19,015 nt of DNA from Zygnema cylindricum (GCA_037447655.1 JBBHKE010003087.1:126001-145015); one strand, 5' to 3'. Positions 8,969 to 16,871 are shown, numbered from the stretch's first letter. Program-made: numbers and translations. The notes: generated by a model not told the origin, from the letters alone.

Positions 8969-9452
8969 CACTAAACTGAATCCCTTCCACCACTCCCATC
9001 TTTTTCATCTCTCTTAACTTATCTAGATTCACATGCCCAAGCCTCTTATGCCACATCATAATATCATGAACACCAGCATAATAAAGTTTCTTCGTTTCAT
9101 TACTTAAGATCAGCCTAAACATCCCATGGCTACCTTTCTCAGCAATGAAATAGACATCCTCCTCAAAACTAGCAGTAAAGACTCCTTCCCTAGTGCTAGT
9201 AAAAAAACCCTTATCATCTAATACAGATGTAGAGATAAGGTTTTTGTTCAGCTCTGGAATAAACAATACATCGGAGAATGTTAATATGGATGTCTTTCCT
9301 TCTACTAACACTTTCAGATCTACCGATCCTACAAGAGTAGTGGTGACTATCCTCCCATCCCCGTACTCTATCTCTACGGTGGGAATCTTTCTTATCTTAG
9401 TGAACAAGTGCCTATCCTTACACATGTGCATTGAGGCACCTGAATCTATAAT
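8955..9452 (-). pseudogene. pol: Copia pol, protease and pre-integrase part
   Basis: Immediately after the TAG that ends gag, the same frame reads I-I-D-S-G-A-S-M-H-M-C, the aspartic protease active site (DSG at 9438-9446). The second conserved strand is V-L-F-I-P-E-L-N-K-N-L-I-S, followed by the integrase zinc-finger half W-H-K-R-L-G-H-V-N. The two His of the HHCC finger are in this block; the two Cys are in the next frame. A GA duplication near 8966 (TCTC on the + strand) shifts the frame and gives a TAA at 8955. Copia proteases usually have a Trp directly before I-x-D-S-G, and here that position is the TAG. Confidence 0.9.
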
Positions 9453-10580
9453 CTAGCCTGCTTCACCTTTCAATCCACCGTAAGCACATTTCTGCCTTCG
9501 TGGAATTTCAACCTCGGTTTTCGCCTCCAACTCCTCATCCAAAACGAGCTCATCGTCCTCGTCCTCGGATTCCGCCTCAAGTACCTGTATGACAAGGGCC
9601 TTTTTCTTTCCTCTCAGGGTACCACCGGTCTGCCCCTCCTTTAACCGAAGCTCGGTTAGCTTAGTGCACTCTGCCATATAGTGCCCCGGTTTTTTACAAA
9701 AATGACATAAACCTTTGGGAGCCCTTGGTTCGAACTCGCCAACCTGTTTTTTCTGCTCCCTACCCCCATAGTTTCCGACTGGTTTTCGGGAATCCTTGTT
9801 CCTCCAATCGGTCGCTGTTGCCAAGGCTTGGCCACTCTTTGCTCCCGTTCGGATCTCAATCGTATTCTCTCGAACGAGAATCATCCCTACCACTGAGTTC
9901 CATATCCACCTTGAGTTCGGCAAGTCCTGCACACGGTTGACTATGTTCTCGAACTCATCAGGTAACTTCATTAGTAAACAGTTAACCTTTTCTTTTTCAC
10001 TAAAAACTTTTCCCGCACTCTCTAGCTCCATGAAGAGTGTAGCAAGCTCATTGCAAAAATCCAACATATTTCCCCCTTTGTATACATACTCTTTAACTTT
10101 CTGATCAGCCAACTGTTGTTGCTGAAACGTACCACTTCGGTACATCTCTATGAGAGCCATCCAAAGATCGGATGCCCTCTCTACCTGCAAATGAGGACAT
10201 GCAAGTCCTTGAGTGAGATGGCGTAGGATGAAGTGCTTTGCCGCTATATTGTTGAAGTCCCAGGTTTCAGTATCATTCTCCTCGTTCCTCGGAATAGGTG
10301 ACATGAATGCTAAACCAGATGCTATTGTTGTGGTCGCCTCCTTCTCCCTTCCTTTGTCCACCACCTCTCCTTCCTTTGTTTCCTCCATTGAAGGTGAATC
10401 CTCTTTCCTAGTGAATCTGCTTCCTTTAAACCTTGGAGGAATTCCAAGACTTGATGGACGCCCCAATCGTCAACTCACTATCCCCCAAAACCTTTTTTCG
10501 CATAGAGCTCCTATCATCATACTTTCCCAGTATATGAAGCCAGTTCCATTAAAGATTGGTACCCTAGAGGGTGGGCCCAT
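9453..10580 (-). pseudogene. gag: Copia gag
   Basis: The natural start is the ATG at 10578-10580, only five bases from the 5' LTR. It gives M-G-P-P-S-R-V-P-I-F-N-G-T-G and Y-W-E-S-M-M, the usual copia Gag opening (F-x-G-x-x-Y-x-x-W). A TGA at 10470-10472 interrupts after W-G-I-V-S; the frame is then open to 9453. Further landmarks are C-P-H-L-Q-V-E-R-A-S-D-L-W, the helical UBN2-like region, and the CCHC zinc knuckle C-H-F-C-K-K-P-G-H-Y-M-A-E-C near 9660-9705. The tail is acidic (ESEDEDDE). Gag forms the virus-like particle and the knuckle binds element RNA. The start sits inside the primer-binding site, which is unusual. Confidence 0.88.
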
Positions 10581-10583
10581 AAC
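10570..10583 (-). other. Copia primer-binding site for half initiator tRNA-Met
   Basis: One base after the 5' LTR the element reads GTTATGGGCCCACC. The + strand (GGTGGGCCCATAAC) is identical for 14 nt to the anticodon arm of plant initiator tRNA-Met as I know it (G-G-U-G-G-G-C-C-C-A-U-A-A-C). It does not match the tRNA 3' end, and no TGGTATCAGAGC-type site is present. Priming from an internally cut initiator tRNA is established for Drosophila copia and yeast Ty5. The gag ATG (10578-10580) lies within the site, opposite the CAU anticodon. Confidence 0.8.
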
Positions 10584-10584
10584 T

Positions 10585-11617
10585 TGAAACTCTGAGACCT
10601 CCATAAGTCCTCAGAGTGGACAGCTTCCAAGAAGCCTCTAGGATAATCCTGACCCCTTTGTGTTTAAGCAAAAATAACTGCCACACAGGCAGACAAAAAC
10701 TCTGACCACCTTGACCGCTGTGAAGACAAGACTCCCCTGAGTCGATAGCAAAAAGAATCTCTGAATTTGCTCCCCTGAGCAGTAAGTTATGAAGGGTCAA
10801 AGTTGACCTTTTGTACAGAAGATCTTTGGGAGAGAGGGTCCTATCTCCTAATTTTTCTAAGTCCTATCTCTCTCACAGACACTATCTACTCATGTACGGA
10901 ACCAATCAGAATACAGTTCCGTACGCAAAAGTACAGCTGCCGGTGTACTTTATGTACGAACATTGTACGACATGTCCCAAATGTCGACACATGTCATATC
11001 CAGATTCGGTGCCATAATCTCCGGAGATTCCACGATCCAACGTAATTTCGCCACGCGTCATCCGATGTGGCGATGACCACAAACCGCCGAAATCTTCCTC
11101 CGCGATCTCGGCGCTAATTCCGGCCGTCCGATTAGAATCTAATTTAATCGTAGCCGTAATAAATACATGCGCGGTATTCGTTTCACTTACGAAATAAAAT
11201 GCGCGATATTGATTTTGTGAATGTACCGAATTCCGTACTTATACATTACCGGATCTATGTATACCGTACACAGTTACAGTTAAATGATTTAACCTACGTA
11301 TTAATGTTTAAATTAATATCGTACTATATGTTACGTAAGACTACTTCTAGACCTAACGGCTAAGGCTACCGGCTATCTACTATCTGTCGGCCGGGAGGTA
11401 CCAGGATCGAATCCTGTGGCCGGATTACCTTTTAGTACATAATCCCTAAACTAGTATAAATTTCCCGTAAACCTCAGGATAGCCTAGGTAGCCATGGCTC
11501 TAGCTTCCTCTCCAATTTCTCAGTGACTGCGACAAGTTCGAGAGTTGGAGAGAGAAGTTAGAGGTAGACTGCCTCGGCTTCTTTATTTCTATTCAGACTT
11601 AGAAAATACTTTAAAAC
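10585..11617 (-). repeat. Copia 5' LTR, outer tip missing
   Basis: Aligns with the 3' LTR over 1,033 positions with about 24 substitutions and no gaps, ending GAGTTTCA at the primer-binding site. The outer 14 bases present in the 3' LTR (TGTAGAAACTAATG in element orientation) are absent. The match ends at AAAAC (11617) and exon-6-like sequence begins at 11618. As the U3 tip carries the integrase recognition end, this copy could not have been integrated in this form by the normal reaction, or it lost the tip afterwards. Confidence 0.93.
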
Positions 11618-11649
11618 GCGATTGGGGAGATAGGTTCCTACCTATATGT
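11615..11649 (+). repeat. Right copy of the 35-nt imperfect duplication flanking the copia element
   Basis: Matches 5153-5187 with three differences. One of them turns the Trp codon of R-L-G-R-W into TAG in the same frame. The first three bases (AAC) are shared between the LTR and the exon copy, a short microhomology at the junction. Confidence 0.85.
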
Positions 11650-11801
11650 ACCTTTCGTACGTAACCTCCACCCCATTGGAGATTCTACTAGTCCAAGCTG
11701 GCTTTGAAGACAAAAAACATACGTACCTACTTCATCGTGATATAATCGATGTGCCCAAATGTCTTCTCCAACGGACATTTCCATGGGCAGATGCTAGTTA
11801 A
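11618..11801 (+). pseudogene. Exon 6, right part: nucleophile-tyrosine segment
   Basis: Continuing the recombinase frame after the insertion, the + strand reads R-L-G-R-stop-V-P-T-Y-M-Y-L-S-Y-V, then T-P-L-E-I-L-L-V-Q-A-G-F and Y-L-L-H-R-D-I-I-D-V-P, and ends T-F-P-W-A-D-A-S before a TAA at 11799. The order Y-L-x-x, L...A-G-F, Y-x-x-x-R, P...L, F-P-W is what follows the active-site tyrosine in Crypton/Ndc10-like proteins. The catalytic Tyr is probably one of those in Y-M-Y-L-S-Y. The TAA is either a further mutation or lies just past a splice donor; candidate donor TTTAAG|GTAAAA at 11829/11830. Confidence 0.65.
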
Positions 11802-11819
11802 CACGAAGTGAAACAAGTT

Positions 11820-12670
11820 AGTGTTTAAGGTAAAAAAATATATGTTCTATCTTTTTTCGTTTATTTTTTATATATGTCTTCCATTTTTCTTCATATTCTT
11901 CTTCCATCTCTTCTTAGTCTATCTTTTTTTATCTTTTTTTTTTTTCTTAAGCATCTTTTTTTATTCTTCTTCATTTGTTCCTTTTTTTCTATTCATTTAT
12001 TTTTGTTATTTTTCCTTTCTTTTTCAACTTTTTTTTCTTTTCCATTTTGTCATTCCTTCCATTTCCATTCCATTTATTTCCATCTGTCCTGTTTCCATTA
12101 TTTCATTTTATCCATTCCATTTCCATTCTATTTCTTATTCCGTTTCCTTTTCCTCTTTCTTTTCAAGTTATCTTCTTTCCTTCTACCATTTTCTTCTTGT
12201 TGAACACTTTGTTATATTTTTCTTCTTTTACATCGTTTTAACTTTTTTTTTCAATTCATTTTTCTTTTTCTCCACCTCTTCCCCTTATTCTATCTTTTTT
12301 TCTTTTTGTCGTCTTCTTTTATGTTTTTTTTTCTAATCATTTATCTAATTGTTTAACCATTTATTTTTCACTTCTTCTTCTTTCTCTTTTTTATTCTTCT
12401 TCTTTCTCCGTTTATTTTTCTTCTTTCACCATTATTCCTCCGTTTTACGCATCCTCTATTTTTTGAACTATATCTTCTCTTTGTAATTAAGCTTATTATG
12501 ATTTTATTTTTTTAATATTCTATTTTTCTTTTAATTTTCGCTTAATTCTTTTCTTCCTCGTCTTTTTTTTTGCGTCTTATTTTTTTTCTCCTTCTTCTTC
12601 GTTTTATCCCCGTCCATTTTTCCTATTCCAATCATTTTTATTTATTCTTTATTTTTATTTTTTTTCACCT
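11820..12670 (+). repeat. Long polypyrimidine-rich tract, probably intronic
   Basis: For about 850 nt the + strand is overwhelmingly T and C (TTTTTCTTCT-like), with only scattered A and very few G. Open frames here encode Phe/Ser/Leu strings and are not genes. It lies between the F-P-W exon and the next coding block of the recombinase gene, so it is most simply part of one large intron. Confidence 0.75.
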
Positions 12671-12671
12671 T

Positions 12672-12775
12672 ATAAAAAAAAAACAGAAAAACAAAAACTC
12701 AAAACAGAAAACAGAAAAACGAAACAAAAAAACAAATTACATAAATAAAAAAACAAAAACTCAAAACCATAAATA
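12672..12775 (+). repeat. A-rich tract following the pyrimidine tract
   Basis: Composition flips sharply from T/C to A with C (AAAACAGAAAAACAAAAACTC units; ACAAAAACTCAAAAC occurs twice, near 12692 and 12750). Together with the preceding tract it forms a strand-asymmetric low-complexity region of nearly 1 kb. Another short T-run (12855-12885) sits before the next acceptor. Confidence 0.75.
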
Positions 12776-12894
12776 ATGTATTTGGTGCTTTACCATTTGT
12801 AGTGTTTGAACTTCGAAAAAAATCTAAGGTTATGGAGACAAAATCTTATTATTTGTTTTTGTATTTTTTTTTGTTTTTTTTTTTGTAAATGGAG

Positions 12895-14326
12895 AAATTT
12901 ACGTGCAAACGATGCAACACGTGACATCTCGGCACAAAAGTTTTTGGAGTTACTTATTGGACCTATAAGAAGATGCGTTTGGCAAGACCTTGCGTTGTTA
13001 CGTAAGGATTTTCCTACTCACGTATTTTTCACCAGTCCATTTTTTTTGTCATTACTACGAGAATGTCATACAGATTGGGAGAATTTTGCTAATGATGTAC
13101 AATTATTCGATGAAAAAAAAGACGAGAAGAAAATTTTGGAAGACGTTCCTATTCCTTTAAAAGTGAAATCTGAACTTCAAGCTTTACGACTTGCTGTGGA
13201 TGCTATTACACCTCTTTTGGGAAAGATAAGTACCCTCGAAAACACTGTGGCGAGTCTAAAAGATGCGACACAAAATGATAAAACCATGTTTGACACAAAA
13301 CAAGCTAACATGCAACGTCAACAACACGGAGGGTTTTCTCATATACAATCTAAAATTGATGATAGGTTTGGTCAATCAGACTCGAAAGTATCAAAGGTGT
13401 CAAGAGATTTAAATCATGTAATTTCTTTATTTTCACATTCTTCTTTTGTCACTCCATCTTCCCCAAATTCCTCCCCAACCACCGATTTGCCCACGCGACC
13501 CCCGTCTCCTCGACCCCATGAATCTTCACCTCTTCGACCTTTTCCTCCTTTTCTTTTTCCTCCTTTTTTTCCTCCTCATCCACCTCCTCCTCTTTCACCT
13601 CCCATTCCTCCACCACCACCGTTTCCCACACATTTTGAGTTTCCCTCCTCGAAAAATTTGGTTGCACCTATCCCTTCCTCTTTACATCATAGACCTAACG
13701 CGTTTTCGCCCTTTCTAAACCATTCTATTCGCTCAACATCCCCGACCAATATCCCTTCTTTCAATTCATCACATACAAATGAGTCTGATCGTTGTCTTTT
13801 TGGAAATTCAACATCTACGACAATGAATCCGCAAAATGATTTATTTTCAGTCCATGGGGAGCGTCATGGGTTTCAAATTGATTGGGACAATTGGAAAAGA
13901 TATAGGGTACAAAGTGCCAACAGTGATGCGAATGTCGAATCAATCTTTAATGAATATCATTACGGGTTGAAAGGCAAACCCCCATAAAAAACCTTGTTAG
14001 ATAGAAAACTCATCACAAAATGCAAACCACCAAGATCTCAATTTGTAGTATGGGTAGATAATGAAAAGATAAAATGGGTTCGGTGTTTTAGAATTGTGGT
14101 TTGTATTGAAATGTTGATGAGGGCTCCAGGGTGGAATTTAGCAAAAGCTATAGGTTTTCTAGAAGAGATTAGAGTTGAAAAATTTAGTGGGAGCATAACG
14201 AAACTGAAAGAGGCTTTGGCTCATTCAACTGAACCAATTTTTAAAGAGGGATCTTCTAAGAGGGAGTTTGAACAAAAGTTGCCACGGTTCCGAAAGTTAA
14301 AAGAGCTTCGCTCTTTCAAGGGTTAA
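12895..14326 (+). pseudogene. Exon 7: QD helix, coiled coil, Pro-rich linker and GCR1_C-like domain
   Basis: Likely begins after the AG of TGGAG at 12893-12894, behind a T-run; the open frame extends upstream to 12806 through T-rich sequence. Segments in order: F-L-E-L-L-I-G-P-I-R-R-C-V-W-Q-D-L-A-L-L, typical of the region after the recombinase core in Ndc10-like proteins; a heptad-like stretch (L-x-x-L-x-x-x-V...I-S-T-L-E-N-T-V-A-S-L); a Ser/Pro-rich linker with P-P-P-P runs (about 13450-13640); then W-D-N-W-K-R-Y-R-V, F-N-E-Y-H-Y-G-L-K-G-K-P-P, a TAA at 13985-13987, and in the same frame a helical segment with A-P-G-W-N-L-A-K-A-I-G-F-L-E-E-I-R, ending at TAA 14324. E-Y-x-x-G-L-x-G-x-P followed by A-I-x-x-L-E-x-x-R resembles GCR1_C, a DNA-binding fold. 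One nonsense codon splits the domain. Confidence 0.62.
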
Positions 14327-15146
14327 ATTTTAGATTTATATTTTTTGGAGAGAGGCATATTATTTGTTTGTTAGTGTTGCATTCAGATTCGAATATTAAT
14401 TTATTGCTTTGGTATATTTTTTTTGTTTTCCATTGTTTCTAAATGTTCAATCCGATGCCTTGTTTTGTCTTTAGCATTGCATATGTTGTTATCGTTGGTT
14501 TGTAATGACCACTTATTTGTGTCATGTAATTACTTTCAAACCCTAGTATAGTACACATTTTAACTTAGGATATACGTACATGAAAACAATGGTATAAGCA
14601 CAAATATATCTCCTAAACACCACATTTTACTTGGAAAAACATTTGGTTTGATTAACCCGTTGATACTTTACCGCAAGTCAAAAAACATGTCTTATGTTTT
14701 TATTATTTTGCATAAATATATGGATATAAACATTTGTAACAACTGCTAATAAATTCCTTAAACACTAACCTATTAGTCGTGATCTTTAAACCTAAAGATA
14801 TTTCATCAAGTTATGCTAACCAATTGTTACTTTGTCGAATCTATTATATGAAGTTATACACCATTTCAATAACAGCCCCTATACTTTTAAAATATCCTTG
14901 TTCACTCTCTTTGAATTCGTGCAATTTATAGTTAATTACGCTTATAGACGCATTTTTAAATAACAAGAGTTAGTAAATTTGTGACATATGCATTTATCAA
15001 GTGTTCTAATATATTTAATTAAAAACATTTTAAATAATCAGCGACACACTATACAATCGCCATTGTTGCCTTTCTATATAAAGCATTCTTGTTATGGTCA
15101 GTTGATAACAATAGATCGTTGAGTTATGATTAACAATAAACTAGTA
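14327..15146. other. AT-rich interval, no gene seen
   Basis: About 820 bases between the recombinase gene and the gypsy 5' LTR. No open frame with codon-like structure, no RNA gene and no clear repeat was recognised. An AATAAA is present near 15135 but is too far from the last exon to assign. The region presumably contains the 3' untranslated part of the upstream gene. Confidence 0.6.
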
Positions 15147-15368
15147 TGTAACAGTAATAGCGGATCGAACTTTTATAAAGGAGTAGTTAGGTGTTATGAT
15201 TATAGAGTACTAAATTTGGTAGACGTCTGCGAAAGAATCACGCTATTTGGAGTTATATTTTAGAAGTTATAGCGATGGGTGTATTTAGGTGATAACGTGG
15301 GGTGTAAATAACAAGTGGGTATTATTGAAACGGGTTAAGGGTCAAATTAGTACCGAAATTACGCGTGT

Positions 15369-15395
15369 ACGTTTCATAAAGTTTTAATGAAACGT
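15369..15395. repeat. Inverted repeat in gypsy LTR (9-bp arms)
   Basis: ACGTTTCAT and ATGAAACGT flank a 9-nt spacer. The same arms are preserved in the 3' LTR (near 18520-18547) although the spacer has changed. Confidence 0.85.
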
Positions 15396-15472
15396 TTAGT
15401 ATGCACGGTGGTTCGTTTTGTGCAAATTTTAGTACGAAACGTCACTTTCACTTAAGGGAATTTCGTAGAAAG

Positions 15473-15486
15473 TTTCGCATGCGAAA
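15473..15486. repeat. Perfect 14-bp palindrome in gypsy LTR
   Basis: TTTCGCATGCGAAA, retained unchanged in the 3' LTR at 18626-18639 although neighbouring bases differ. It could be a dimeric protein-binding site; function unknown. Confidence 0.9.
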
Positions 15487-16115
15487 TTTGTTATACACAA
15501 TCGTGCGAAGTCGCGTTTCGTTTGGCGCGCACTTTTGCACGTAAATGTTACGTAGTGAAACGTAAAGTTTAATTGGTTAGTAAAGTGCTAAGTAGTTAGT
15601 AAGAGATTTCGCACGTTTTTGCATTGGTCAGTCTGAGTCCTTGATGATCAATGATTGGCCCAAGTAAAAGCCTGTTAAAACGAAGCGTTGACTTTGGCCT
15701 AGCTAGTCGAGGGCGATGATGGATAAATAGTGAATTGTAAGAGGAGAGTAGACATCTTTTCCTTTGGAAAAGTTTGTGGAAATTCCGGCTGATCTTGGTA
15801 TTGAGCGATTAATACCAAATTGGAGAAAAGGCATTTTTGCATTGAAATCTCTTACTAACTAAATAGTGTTTTAGTAGTTAAGAGATAGAATTATTAAGAG
15901 TGGAGAGTAGTGGAAAACACTTTAATAAGAAAGGTTGAGCCACGAGGGCAAGAGACCAAGCTAATGTTATGTGGACAAAAGCTTCTCCTAATTTAAAGTT
16001 TATCCTTATCTGTGTGTGGTCCAATGTGGATGTGTATTTTCCAATGTGTAGAATGTGTGGTTGGGATTGTTTGTAGTAATGGGATTTTCTGAGAGGTAGG
16101 AGATCCTGTTACATA

Positions 16116-16127
16116 TGGTATCAAAGC
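16116..16127 (+). other. Gypsy primer-binding site (initiator tRNA-Met 3' end)
   Basis: TGGTATCAAAGC lies two bases after the LTR. It differs at one position from TGGTATCAGAGC, the complement of the plant initiator tRNA-Met 3' terminus used by most plant LTR elements. Confidence 0.9.
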
Positions 16128-16871
16128 TTTGGTTAGAAACCAAGGAGAAGTTTGCTCACTCGAATGTCGACTGCCATGACCGGTGAGGGTGCTCTAACCT
16201 GTGTCGGTAGAACCACAATGTGAAGTGGTAAAAGATTGGAGGGAAACTGAGTGATCACACTGCCAGCGGCCGCTGGTTAGATGTGGGGCGTGCTCAGGTC
16301 CTAAGGACTAAAGCGGGGTGGGCAGTGTAGCCACCGCTGAAACTCACTCCAATTACCTAGAGGCCAAACAAACTTTCGTTCTCCTAGCAATGTTTCATGT
16401 GTAGAGGGAGGGCTTAAAGCCATGAAGGGTGAGGATGTGAGGATTAGAGAGCAAAAGATCCTGATGTAGTGGGAAGTGGGAAATTTGCTAATGGAGGAGA
16501 AAAAAAGTGAAGTACTTTTCTTCTTCAAGAGCAAAGGAGTCCACAAATGACTCACAAATTTTCAAACCCTAAATTGTTACCTTTGATTGCTTTCAATTTT
16601 GCTGTTTCAAAATTTGTGGGGAAATTTTTACCTTTTGTTTCAATGTTGGGAAATTGAAATTTGAATTTGCACTAACTTACTGACAATGGTTTTTTTTTTA
16701 TTTCTCAGATTTTGACATTTTCAAATGATTAGTTAAAGAGAAGCATTTTCAAATGATTCGTTAAGGAGAAGAAGTCTTAGATTGGAACAATCTTAGGACT
16801 TCAAATCTGCAGCAAATTTCTTTGTGAAATTATATTCTTTCTTTCCTTTTGCTTGATTTCATTTTGTGATA
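16128..16871 (+). other. Gypsy untranslated leader
   Basis: Sequence between primer-binding site and the first gag-like ATG. Contains no convincing frame; the minus-strand frame at 16301-16555 is incidental. It holds a 28-nt tandem duplication (16716-16771) preceded by a pyrimidine run ending in CAG (16690-16708), which resembles a splice acceptor. Packaging signals are expected in such leaders but none can be identified by eye. Confidence 0.6.
16716..16771 (+). repeat. Tandem duplication, period 28 nt, in gypsy leader
   Basis: Two units starting CATTTTCAAATGATT at 16716 and 16744, with two mismatches in 28. Confidence 0.9.

Larger units (their letters stand above)
5187..11617 (-). mobile_element. 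Ty1/copia LTR retrotransposon, degenerate
   Basis: A 6.4-kb element read on the minus strand, in the order 5' LTR (10585-11617), primer-binding site, gag, protease, integrase, reverse transcriptase, RNase H, polypurine tract, 3' LTR (5187-6233). The integrase-before-RT order defines Ty1/copia. gag and pol share one frame, as in most plant copia elements. The element is disabled by a TGA in gag (10470-10472), a TAG at the gag/protease border (9453-9455), a 2-nt frameshift near 8966 and a TAA before RT (7588-7590). LTRs differ by about 24 substitutions in 1,033 positions without gaps, so the insertion is fairly recent. It lies in the coding exon of the recombinase gene. Confidence 0.95.
2774..14326 (+). 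pseudogene. Crypton/Ndc10-like tyrosine recombinase gene with GCR1_C-like C-terminus, split and decayed
   Basis: Seven exon-like blocks on the + strand, bounded by GT...AG introns, read in order as one protein; the exon entries give detail. The N-terminal part is acidic and basic with a possible nuclear signal. The middle holds a tyrosine-recombinase/Ndc10 domain II-like core: an arginine box near 4205, a K-T-H-x-x-R box near 4908, a G-R-W motif at 5168, and Y-L-S-Y after the insertion. The C-terminal part has a helical QD segment, a coiled coil, a Pro-rich linker and a GCR1_C-like domain. In Crypton transposons and fungal Ndc10-like proteins, a recombinase core with a GCR1_C-type DNA-binding domain is a known combination. 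Breaks: frameshifts near 4028 and 4110, TAG at 4622, a copia insertion after 5186, TAA at 13985. Whether it was a mobile Crypton or a host gene cannot be decided; no terminal repeats were found. Confidence 0.65.
15147..16113 (+). repeat. Gypsy 5' LTR
   Basis: Begins TGTAACAG and ends CTGTTACA, a perfect 8-bp terminal inverted repeat; length 967. Internal palindromes include ACGTTTCAT/ATGAAACGT (15369-15395) and TTTCGCATGCGAAA (15473-15486), in a stretch dense with GAAACGT/ACGTTTC words. A TATA-like GGATAAATAG at 15721-15730 could mark the promoter; this is a guess from sequence only. The LTR supplies promoter and polyadenylation signals for the element. Confidence 0.93.

Noticed and set aside
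10564-10590. Possible tRNA gene from the match to initiator tRNA-Met
   Set aside because: Only 14 nt of the anticodon arm match, without acceptor, D or T arms. The position next to the LTR explains it as a primer-binding site.
5187-11617. LTR border at the end of LTR-LTR identity (6219) instead of 6233
   Set aside because: The polypurine tract and TG...CA termini place the 3' LTR end at 6233. The shorter shared region arises because the 5' LTR lost its outer tip.
11821-12336. Long + strand open frame rich in Phe, Ser and Leu
   Set aside because: It follows from the polypyrimidine composition. All three frames are open in parts, and no motif or start context is present.
13449-13667. Minus-strand Glu/Lys-rich open frame
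   Set aside because: It is the shadow of the Pro-rich linker encoded on the + strand.
16301-16555. Minus-strand open frame in the gypsy leader
   Set aside because: No domain is seen, it is antisense to the element, and it spans a region expected to be an untranslated leader.
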